DNA from: an uncultured Flavobacteriia bacterium
GTDB lineage: Bacteria > Bacteroidota > Bacteroidia > Flavobacteriales_D > Crocinitomicaceae
DNA: 12,040 nucleotides
Direction of reading: 5' to 3'
Assembly (NCBI GenBank): GCA_903930085.1
Contig: CAIYXD010000237.1
Coordinates: forward strand, 1 to 12,040
The translations under genes and the position numbers were made by a program. This document shows positions 1 to 5,817 of this stretch, piece by piece. The notes under the pieces are model-generated. The model did not search any database, had not been told where the DNA came from, and saw nothing but the letters and a program-made list of their open reading frames with translations. Position 1 is the first letter of the stretch; each line of letters starts with the position of its first letter.

Positions 1-967
1 TGTTTTGAAAACGAGTATCCGTCAAATTGAAAGAATAATAATTAGTCGTTAAAAGTGGATTATTATACATCACAAGGATAGGTGGTTTACTATTGAAATC
101 TTCAATTCGTCCTTCAAAAATTTCCGCGATACAATTTTCAGGAATCCCAATCATTAAATCGGTTTGGTGCTTTTCAAATAATGAAAGTTGTGCAGTTTTA
201 TCTATTTGAAAAACAAAATTTAACCGATCCAAATAGGGTAAAGATTTTCCATAGATATCTTTTTCGTAGTAATCTGCATTTCGTACCAATTCAAGTTTGT
301 TTTGTTTTCTATATTTAGTAAAACAAAAAGGTCCTGTTCCAATAACAGAATTGTCGTTCTTCCTTAAATCTACTTTTTTGGAGGATATTGCGGCGCAAAT
401 ATTTCCGAGCTTATTTAGAAAATTGGCGTCTTTTGTTTTTAGTGACAGCGTAATGGTTTGGTCTTTAATTGCCATTCCAGAAATTGTATCTGCTTGTCCT
501 TCAAAAAATTCAGCGGCTCCAATTAAATTGTCTTTAAAAAGAAAAGTATATGCATGCGTCGATTCTCCTTTTTTCCCTTTTGAGCAGACACGTTCAAAAG
601 TGTGACGAATATCGCTAGGCTGTAACAAACGGTCTTTTTTACTATTAAATGCTTTGTGCTGGTGAAAATAAATGTTATTTCGGATGACAAAAGCATATTG
701 CAGACCATCGTCACTAATTTGCCAACTCGATGCAATTTGCGGTTTGATGGTTAATTCCTTTGGATCAATGGAAACCAATCCTTCCATAATTTGGGTTAAA
801 ACAACGGAAGAATAATAGTCGTTAACATCCATTGATTTTAAGGTCGCTGGAGGGTTATCGATTGCCATCGTTAAAGAAGTACTATCAAAGATAAAATCCT
901 TTTTTGTTTCGCAGGAACTACAAAATAAGAGCAAGAATGCGACAAGGAAAAAGTATTTTTTTTTCAT
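1..967 (-). CDS. Family 5 extracellular solute-binding lipoprotein (oligopeptide/dipeptide ABC transporter type), 3'-truncated by the window edge
   Basis: Read from the ATG at 965-967 on the minus strand, the frame stays open to position 1, giving 322 residues with no stop. Family members are usually about 500-550 residues, so roughly the N-terminal 60% is here. Residues 1-19 form a lipoprotein signal: KKK, a hydrophobic stretch, then FCSSC with the likely lipidated Cys19. The body matches the SBP_bac_5 (DppA/OppA-like) pattern: a SWQISDDGLQYAF strand near residue 81, a PSDIRHTFERV segment near 117-127, and GTGPFCFTKY followed by a LELVRNADYYE strand at about 210-235. Such proteins capture peptides or similar ligands outside the inner membrane and pass them to an ABC permease. 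No permease or ATPase gene is visible, so the substrate and partner are unknown. The gene is divergent from 1232, and an inverted repeat lies 25-55 bp upstream of its start. The family call is firm; the ligand is not. Confidence 0.85.
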   Translation of the reverse strand, partial: MKKKYFFLVAFLLLFCSSCETKKDFIFDSTSLTMAIDNPPATLKSMDVNDYYSSVVLTQIMEGLVSIDPKELTIKPQIASSWQISDDGLQYAFVIRNNIYFHQHKAFNSKKDRLLQPSDIRHTFERVCSKGKKGESTHAYTFLFKDNLIGAAEFFEGQADTISGMAIKDQTITLSLKTKDANFLNKLGNICAAISSKKVDLRKNDNSVIGTGPFCFTKYRKQNKLELVRNADYYEKDIYGKSLPYLDRLNFVFQIDKTAQLSLFEKHQTDLMIGIPENCIAEIFEGRIEDFNSKPPILVMYNNPLLTTNYYSFNLTDTRFQN

Positions 968-991
968 ATAAGTAATAAATCCCTACACAAG

Positions 992-1022
992 TTTACTAAA
1001 AAATCAGTGATAGTTTAGTAAA
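992..1022. repeat. Inverted repeat upstream of the solute-binding lipoprotein gene
   Basis: TTTACTAAA at 992-1000 is matched exactly by its reverse complement TTTAGTAAA at 1014-1022, with a 13-base spacer. It lies 25-55 bases ahead of the minus-strand ATG at 967, where an operator or a 5'-leader hairpin would sit. There is no T-run directly after either arm, so it does not look like a terminator. The rest of the 968-1231 intergenic region shows no gene. Confidence 0.4.
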
Positions 1023-1160
1023 ACACCACATAATCTTCTGAATTATATAGCGATAGCAACACTTACATCCTAATAATTATTCCTATTACCACGCAATTTT
1101 TAACGTTTAAAAATAATCAGAACTAGCAAAGTAGCATTTAGTGAAAAACCAACCTCTTTC

Positions 1161-1191
1161 TTTGAATATCCAAAAAATGCAGGTAATATTG
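1161..1191 (+). promoter_or_regulatory. Bacteroidota-type promoter for the secreted protein gene at 1232
   Basis: TTTG at 1161-1164, a 19-bp spacer, then TAATATTG at 1184-1191. This is one base from the Bacteroidota sigma consensus TTTG-N19-TAnnTTTG. Transcription would begin just downstream of 1191, leaving a leader of about 35 nt before the ATG at 1232. The assignment rests on sequence only. Confidence 0.5.
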
Positions 1192-1231
1192 TATAGATAA
1201 TTTAAGAATTTTATTCGTTTATTGTTGCTAC

Positions 1232-2032
1232 ATGAAATATTTAATTTTTGTTTGCACGTTTGTTTTTTACTTGTCGTATTCCTTCGGTGGCGTATTGTCG
1301 ATTGAAGGAACTTATCAGGGCAAAAATCTGTATATTCAAAATTCGATGGATGATGATGGCTTTGGTTATTGTGCAACAAAGGTAACCGTAAATGGCGATA
1401 TTATGTCCGGAGGAATAAGCACGAGCGCCTTTGAAATCGATTTCGCAAATTTTAATATTGCCATTGGCGAGCCTGTTTTTATTGTTATAGATCACAACGA
1501 TGGGTGTAAACCAAAAATAATTAATCCAGAAGTTTTATTGCCGAAAAGCACGTTTGAAGTTGTAGCGATTAACATCAATACAGCAGGGAAACTGACGTGG
1601 AAAACTACTGGGGAGAATGGAAAATTACCCTATAATATTGAACAGTTTCGTTGGAATAAATGGGTAATTGTTGGCGAAGTTCAAGGAAAGGGAACAAATG
1701 GCACAAATTCGTATGAGTTTTCTGTTGCGCCCCATTCTGGAGTTAACACAGTTAGAATTGCACAAATTGATCATTCTGGAGAAAAAAGAAAATCAAAGGT
1801 GGTAAAGTTTACAGCAACTGTTGCGCAGGTTACAAAGAGTCCTATTAAAGTGAAAGATGTAATTAACTTCAGCTCCAAAGGTGTTCCAATGGAAACGCGC
1901 TATGAAATCTACGATGCGTATGGCAATATTGTTAAAAAAGGAGTTGGCTCGACCGTAAACTGCGAAAATCTTTTGCGCGGAGCGTATTATATAAATTACG
2001 ACAATACGAACGAAGTTTTTATTAAAAATTAA
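1232..2032 (+). CDS. Secreted protein of unknown function with a T9SS type A-like C-terminal sorting domain
   Basis: The protein has 266 residues. It begins with a Sec-type signal peptide (about residues 1-19: basic start, hydrophobic core, small residues before the likely cut). The middle is beta-rich and has two cysteines, in FGYCATKV (C47) and DGCKPK (C92), that could pair after export. The last 60 residues or so (YEIYDAYGNIVKKG, then NLLRGAYYINYD and the terminal FIKN) follow the pattern of the Por/type IX secretion C-terminal sorting domain. That suggests export across the outer membrane and anchoring or release at the surface. From memory, near-identical layouts recur in Flavobacteriales genomes as conserved hypothetical proteins; I know of no function. 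The ATG fits the signal peptide and the upstream promoter. Methylmalonyl-CoA epimerase starts only 40 bp downstream on the same strand with no terminator between, so read-through is plausible, but the two functions show no link. Confidence 0.75.
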   Translation: MKYLIFVCTFVFYLSYSFGGVLSIEGTYQGKNLYIQNSMDDDGFGYCATKVTVNGDIMSGGISTSAFEIDFANFNIAIGEPVFIVIDHNDGCKPKIINPEVLLPKSTFEVVAININTAGKLTWKTTGENGKLPYNIEQFRWNKWVIVGEVQGKGTNGTNSYEFSVAPHSGVNTVRIAQIDHSGEKRKSKVVKFTATVAQVTKSPIKVKDVINFSSKGVPMETRYEIYDAYGNIVKKGVGSTVNCENLLRGAYYINYDNTNEVFIKN

Positions 2033-2072
2033 ACCTAAAGCAGTTAAAACGGTTCGCCAATTAGTTTGAATT

Positions 2073-2477
2073 ATGGTCAAAAAAATAGAACATTTGGGAA
2101 TTGCTGTCAAAAGCATTGAAGATTCCTTAAAAACATTTGAAACCCTATTAGGGCAAAAATGCTACAAGACAGAAGAAGTAATTTCAGAAGGTGTAAAAAC
2201 AGCATTTATTCAAATAGGCGAGTCTAAAATAGAACTTTTGGAAGCGGTAGACGCAAGTTCACCGATAGCAAAATACCTAGACAAAAAAGGGCCTGGAATT
2301 CATCATATTGCATTTGAAGTAGATGATATTGTTGCGGAAATTGAACGACTCACAAAGGAGGGATTTATCCTAATTCACACTAGTCCAAAAGATGGCGCTG
2401 ACAATAAACGTATTGCTTTTTTGCATCCAAAATCAACAGAAAGTATTTTGGTAGAATTATGTCAAGAGAAAAGTTGA
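2073..2477 (+). CDS. mce: Methylmalonyl-CoA epimerase
   Basis: This 134-residue protein of the VOC (glyoxalase/epimerase) superfamily interconverts (2R)- and (2S)-methylmalonyl-CoA in the cytoplasm. It works between methylmalonyl-CoA mutase and propionyl-CoA carboxylase or decarboxylase. It has the two beta-alpha-beta-beta-beta modules of the family. Visible metal ligands are His7 (IEHLGIAV), Glu54 (KIELLEAV), His77/78 (GPGIHHIAFEVDDI) and Glu128 (LVELCQ). SPIAKYLDKKGPGIHHI and FLHPKS are signatures that separate this enzyme from other VOC proteins. Length is typical of bacterial epimerases. There is no clear Shine-Dalgarno, as is usual in this phylum. The mutase and carboxylase genes are not in this window. 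The 3' end overlaps the convergent HAD gene by 16 bp. Confidence 0.93.
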   Translation: MVKKIEHLGIAVKSIEDSLKTFETLLGQKCYKTEEVISEGVKTAFIQIGESKIELLEAVDASSPIAKYLDKKGPGIHHIAFEVDDIVAEIERLTKEGFILIHTSPKDGADNKRIAFLHPKSTESILVELCQEKS

Positions 2478-3079
2478 AATAAACTTTCGGAAGATGTTGC
2501 ATGAAACGTTTGCAAACCAAATCTTTCTGCTCCCTCTATATGTTGGATAGAATCGTCTATAAACAGCGTTTTTTCTGGTATTAATTGCTGTTCTTCACAA
2601 ACAAATTCAAAAATCTCTCTATTTGGTTTGCGCAAATGGATTTCATTTGAAAAATAGATTTTCGTGAAAAAATCCTCCATTGGCTCCTCCGTTGTTTTCG
2701 ACCATTCTCTTCGTACAACCGGAACGTGCAATTCATTCGTATTACTCAATAAAAAGATAGGATATTTCTTTTTTAACCGCTTCAACAAGTCTGTTTTTTG
2801 AGACGGAACTTCCAGAATCATCGCGTTCCATGCCTGAACGACTTTATTTGGAGAAGTTCCAGGTTTTAAAAATGGCAACAAACTATTGATAAAACGCTGT
2901 GCAGAGATATTCCCCGTTTCAAAATCATCGAAAAGATTGGTTTGTGCTGCTTGACTATAGACGGAATTAAAATCCAACATGCCTAATTTTTCAAACGCAT
3001 GAATGGTTTTTTCATAATCAATAGAAATAATAACACCTCCCAAATCAAAAATAAGTGCTTCTATAGAATTGGATATCAT
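2462..3079 (-). CDS. HAD-superfamily hydrolase, YihX-like (subfamily IA) sugar-phosphate phosphatase
   Basis: The protein has 205 residues, close to E. coli YihX (about 199), an alpha-D-glucose-1-phosphate phosphatase. HAD motifs are in order: motif I FDLGGV with nucleophile Asp12, motif II LLSNTN with Ser112, motif III RKPN with Lys151, and motif IV LFIDDS with Asp175/Asp176, followed by IEGAERFG. A helical cap of subfamily I lies between motifs I and II (about residues 22-95). The usual second Asp of motif I is Gly14, which is normal for the DLGNV/DxGGV branch and not a defect. No signal peptide is seen, so it is cytoplasmic. It lies downstream of the YceI gene on the same strand but behind that gene's terminator, so it probably has its own promoter. 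I could not find a convincing one. The family is firm; the substrate is inferred by resemblance only. Confidence 0.85.
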   Translation of the reverse strand: MISNSIEALIFDLGGVIISIDYEKTIHAFEKLGMLDFNSVYSQAAQTNLFDDFETGNISAQRFINSLLPFLKPGTSPNKVVQAWNAMILEVPSQKTDLLKRLKKKYPIFLLSNTNELHVPVVRREWSKTTEEPMEDFFTKIYFSNEIHLRKPNREIFEFVCEEQQLIPEKTLFIDDSIQHIEGAERFGLQTFHATSSESLFQLFS

Positions 3080-3160
3080 TCTGTAAATTAAAGTAAATTA
3101 TTGCGCAGATGCAAGTTATTTAATTGTTTCAACTTTAAGGAGAATCCAACTTTTTTAACC

Positions 3161-3191
3161 AAAAAAAAGGATGAGCAAAAACCCATCCTTT
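3161..3191 (-). terminator. Rho-independent terminator of the YceI lipoprotein gene
   Basis: Arms AAAGGATG (3166-3173) and CATCCTTT (3184-3191) form an 8-bp stem with a 10-base loop. On the minus strand the stem runs into eight Ts (A-run at 3161-3168). It starts 20 bases past the stop codon of the minus-strand gene ending at 3211. Confidence 0.75.
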
Positions 3192-3210
3192 CGTGTTATA
3201 TTAAAATAAC

Positions 3211-3801
3211 TTATTTTTTGTTCAATGTAAGATTCAATTCATACGAAACCACACTTAGAACCTTTTCTCCAGATTCTGGATCAGGCTGCATTCCAGCTAA
3301 ATTTAATGCCGCAAAGTCAAGATCAAATTTACCATTGATAGTAACTTTTTTAGCATCACTTTTCACTTTTACAGGAATACTTTGTTTCATTTCTTGTCCT
3401 AAAACAGAAATAACAGCAGCTAATTTTCCATTCTCATATCCGCTTACAGTTACAGTTACATTTGGATTCTCAGCCGTGAAAAAGAAAACAGTGTCTTTCA
3501 AATGGCCTGTTAAATATGCTTTTTTGTCCTCCGGTAATGTTTCATCTTCTGTAACGATAGAATTCATGTCGATTGTAAATTTCCCAGCGACAATTTTTTT
3601 ACCTTCCATCTCAATCGTTCCTTCTGTAAATTGAACAGAACCAACGTGGAAGTATTCTGCACTTTTACTTCCTTTCCACTTTAGGGAAGAGGTTTCAGTA
3701 TCTAAAGAATAAGTTGTTTTTTCAGCTGCTTTATCGGAACCTCCGCAAGACGCTAATGTAATCGCTGCTATAGCAATAAATAAAAAGTTTAATTTTTTCA
3801 T
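3211..3801 (-). CDS. YceI-family lipoprotein
   Basis: The protein has 196 residues. Residues 1-19 are a lipoprotein signal peptide ending in the lipobox LASC, with Cys19 followed by GGSDKAAEK. From about residue 30 to the end it has the YceI beta-barrel pattern: an opening YSLDTETSSLKWKG strand, then EGTIEMEGKKIVAGKFTIDM, then HLKDTVFFFTAENPNVTVTV, and a closing SYELNLTLNKK strand. YceI proteins are lipocalin-like barrels known to bind isoprenoid-type lipids. Many are periplasmic; this one should be tethered to a membrane by its lipid. The gene has its own promoter (3820-3851) and terminator (3161-3191), so it appears to be a single-gene unit. Its physiological ligand cannot be read from the sequence. 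Confidence 0.9.
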   Translation of the reverse strand: MKKLNFLFIAIAAITLASCGGSDKAAEKTTYSLDTETSSLKWKGSKSAEYFHVGSVQFTEGTIEMEGKKIVAGKFTIDMNSIVTEDETLPEDKKAYLTGHLKDTVFFFTAENPNVTVTVSGYENGKLAAVISVLGQEMKQSIPVKVKSDAKKVTINGKFDLDFAALNLAGMQPDPESGEKVLSVVSYELNLTLNKK

Positions 3802-3819
3802 ATCTGTTATATTTTTTTA

Positions 3820-3851
3820 CAAATATAAGTAAATAAATATACCATGGTAAA
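3820..3851 (-). promoter_or_regulatory. Bacteroidota-type promoter of the YceI lipoprotein gene
   Basis: On the minus strand, TATATTTG (complement of 3820-3827) matches the -7 element TAnnTTTG exactly. A TTTA (complement of 3848-3851) lies 20 bp upstream in the -33 position. The -7 element is about 19 bp before the ATG at 3801. A perfect 10-bp palindrome, TACCATGGTA at 3840-3849, overlaps the -33 region and could be an operator. Confidence 0.55.
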
Positions 3852-3926
3852 TAAATTTATTATTTTTTTAAATCTTCCTTTTAGCAGTATCCATTTTTTA
3901 AAAAGAACTATCTTCGAAAGAAAAAA

Positions 3927-4688
3927 ATGAAACTTTTCTTGAATAGTTCTGAGTACATCGAAACCGATTCCGCAATCGACATTTCAATACCAATGGTTGC
4001 GGGAGATGGAAATTTGCGTGCTTGGTATGTCGATCCTCCATCAATGGAACCTGTGCGCGCAAATGGATATATTGGCTCTGTCAAGGAAGGTGGTTCGGTT
4101 AATTTCCGAAATATATTTTTTAATCCACACGGACACGGCACGCATACAGAATGTTTAGGCCATATTACAGAAGAAGTATATTCCGTAAATAAAATTCTGA
4201 GAAATTATTTTTTTAAAGCGCAGGTTATTACAATTACCCCAAACCAGATTTTCAACGAGGAATACCAGGAATTGGACCAATGTATAACGGTAGATCAATT
4301 AAAGGATATTAAGTTTGAAAATGACATTCAGGCATTAGTAATTCGAACTTTACCAAATGCGGAAATGAAAGCGCATAAAAATTACTCCGATACGAATCCT
4401 GCATACGTGCAGTTGGAATGTATGGAAGTAATAAACCAACTTGGCATTAAACACTTACTATTGGATCTTCCTTCGGTTGATCGGGAAACGGATGGCGGGA
4501 AACTTGTTTTTCACCACGCATTTTGGGGAATACCAGATAATCCGGATTTTGAGAGAACCATCACAGAATTAATTTTTGTGGAGGACAATATCTCGGATGG
4601 CCTTTATGTATTGGAAATGCAACTTGCTTCCTTTGAAAATGACGCGTCGCCATCTCGCCCTATATTGTATGCGATAGAAAAAGTATGA
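3927..4688 (+). CDS. Cyclase-family metal-dependent hydrolase (kynurenine formamidase-like)
   Basis: The protein has 253 residues, the usual size for the cyclase family (Pfam PF04199), which includes bacterial kynurenine formamidase (KynB), isatin hydrolase and polyketide cyclase-like proteins. The family's metal site is visible: HGTHTECLGH gives His73, residue +2 Glu75 and His79 (the family norm is Asp at +2). Downstream, DLPSVDRE (180-187) and FHHAFWG (His196/197) with Glu214 in TITELI complete the site. No signal peptide is seen, so it is cytoplasmic. A weak -7-like TATCTTCG lies at 3909-3916, close to the ATG, without a clear -33. The gene stands alone and ends in a strong terminator. No tryptophan-degradation gene is nearby, so kynurenine formamidase activity cannot be assumed. 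The Glu-for-Asp change suggests a family branch with a possibly different substrate. Confidence 0.83.
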   Translation: MKLFLNSSEYIETDSAIDISIPMVAGDGNLRAWYVDPPSMEPVRANGYIGSVKEGGSVNFRNIFFNPHGHGTHTECLGHITEEVYSVNKILRNYFFKAQVITITPNQIFNEEYQELDQCITVDQLKDIKFENDIQALVIRTLPNAEMKAHKNYSDTNPAYVQLECMEVINQLGIKHLLLDLPSVDRETDGGKLVFHHAFWGIPDNPDFERTITELIFVEDNISDGLYVLEMQLASFENDASPSRPILYAIEKV

Positions 4689-4692
4689 AAAC

Positions 4693-4726
4693 AAAAAAAA
4701 GGTTGATCCCCATCAACCTTTTTTCA
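4693..4726 (+). terminator. Strong hairpin terminator after the cyclase-family gene
   Basis: A perfect 13-bp stem pairs 4695-4707 (six As then GGTTGAT) with 4712-4724 (ATCAACC then six Ts), with a CCCC loop. It begins just 6 bases after the stop codon. Because the A-run and T-run face each other it could work in both directions, but the adjacent gene end is the plus-strand cyclase. Confidence 0.85.
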
Positions 4727-5073
4727 CACTGTTAGTAGTAAATTAATTTTCATTAGTGTAGTATTCAACAAACTTCCAAAGTAGTAATCTGGAAGAAAAC
4801 CAGTAGAGAATTCAGGTAACTTCTTACGTGTATACTAGATACAAAAATCAGTATCGAATTGACAAGAACTGTTATACTCTTTTATCAAACTAGAAAATGA
4901 AAACTGCCTCTCCAAGCAGCATGTCTTTCCAATACCTCAATTTTCCTAAGAAGATTACTTGAATCCCCTCCTTAATTCTAAACTAAATATACTTTCTTTT
5001 TATAATTAATCTTCAGACAATGAATATTTTCAAAGACTGACTGAATAAATAGTGCCCTTCAGTTATTTTTGAC
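4725..5073. other. Noncoding interval of about 350 bp with no recognisable feature
   Basis: The interval lies between the cyclase terminator and the 3' end of the response regulator gene. Both flanking genes end toward it, so no promoter is needed here. I see no ORF with family character, no tRNA and no transposon end. Only weak hairpins occur, such as ACTGAA/TTCAGT at 5040-5063. It may hold a small RNA, a decayed gene or the long 3' end of the regulator transcript, but nothing in it supports a specific call. Confidence 0.5.
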
Positions 5074-5817
5074 TTAAAGGTTTTCAATAATTTTGAAGAA
5101 AATTTCTCTTTTTGCAGGGGAAAGCGGAACTTCGGATTTATCTTTCATTACAACAGATCCTCCATTTCCTTTATCGTAGCGGTCCACGTAATCTAAATTA
5201 ATCAAATGCGATTGTTGGATGCGCAGAAAATTATGCTGCGTCAAGAGCGTTTCGTATTCTTTTAGTGTTTTTGAAACCAAGATTTTCTTTCCCCCAACCA
5301 AAAAGAAAGAGGTGTAGTTTCTATCTGCTTCACAGCGAATTATTTCGTGTAATTCAACGACATGCACACTTTCTTGCGTTTTAAGCACTAAACGGCGTTT
5401 CTGATTTGGCTGCATGTTATGTTGCAGTGCATCAAATTGAATATCTTCGTGTTTCTCATCCACCGCCTTGATTGCTTTTTCTACCGCCAACTTCAATTCC
5501 ATTGGATCAATTGGTTTCAATAAATAATCCAAAGCACTAAATTTTATCGCTTTTATTGCAAATTCCTCGTGCGCGGTAATAAACACAACTTCGAAGTTTT
5601 TATTTTTCACCGCTTTCAAAACGTCAAATCCAGTTCCGTCGGGCATTTGAATATCCAAAAACACAATGTCCGGACTCATTTCCTCAATCGCTTTTATGCC
5701 TGATTGGACATTTTCCCCTATCGGAAACGCTTCGATATTCAAACCGAAAGAATTGATCATTTTGGCAATCAAATCTCTCGTTCTATTCTCATCATCAATA
5801 ATCAAGGCTTTTTTCAT
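5074..5817 (-). CDS. LytTR-family response regulator
   Basis: The protein has 247 residues in two domains. The receiver (about 1-120) has the acidic pair Asp8/Asp9, phospho-acceptor Asp55 in FLDIQMPDGTGF, Thr81 in FITAH, and Lys101 in LLKPID. The LytTR DNA-binding domain (about 142-243) is recognisable from RLVLKTQESVHVVEL, EIIRCEADRNYTSFF, the FLRIQQSHLINLDYV segment and VPLSPAKR near the end. It should be a DNA-binding transcription regulator switched by the kinase encoded directly upstream. The kinase stop and this start share ATGA (5814-5817), so the pair is co-transcribed and probably translationally coupled. No terminator is clear downstream. Target genes cannot be read from the window: no repeated LytTR-type site pair was recognised near other genes. 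Confidence 0.93.
   Translation of the reverse strand: MKKALIIDDENRTRDLIAKMINSFGLNIEAFPIGENVQSGIKAIEEMSPDIVFLDIQMPDGTGFDVLKAVKNKNFEVVFITAHEEFAIKAIKFSALDYLLKPIDPMELKLAVEKAIKAVDEKHEDIQFDALQHNMQPNQKRRLVLKTQESVHVVELHEIIRCEADRNYTSFFLVGGKKILVSKTLKEYETLLTQHNFLRIQQSHLINLDYVDRYDKGNGGSVVMKDKSEVPLSPAKREIFFKIIENL

Noticed and set aside
297..605. Plus-strand open frame of 102 codons
   Set aside because: It is the antisense shadow of the solute-binding lipoprotein, whose minus-strand frame is open from 967 to the left edge and matches the family throughout.
3101..3634. Plus-strand open frame of 177 codons opposite the YceI gene
   Set aside because: It lies across the real YceI lipoprotein gene and the terminator region. 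It has no family character, while the minus strand has a complete lipobox and domain.
4897..4962. Tiny plus-strand frame of 21 codons (MKTASPSS...) in the empty interval
   Set aside because: It has no promoter, no ribosome-binding site and no recognisable signal or domain. Chance frames of this size are common.
5040..5063. Hairpin ACTGAA/TTCAGT near the end of the response regulator gene, followed by TATTTTT
   Set aside because: The stem is only 6 bp with a 12-base loop, and the T-run is on the plus strand, the wrong direction for the minus-strand operon.
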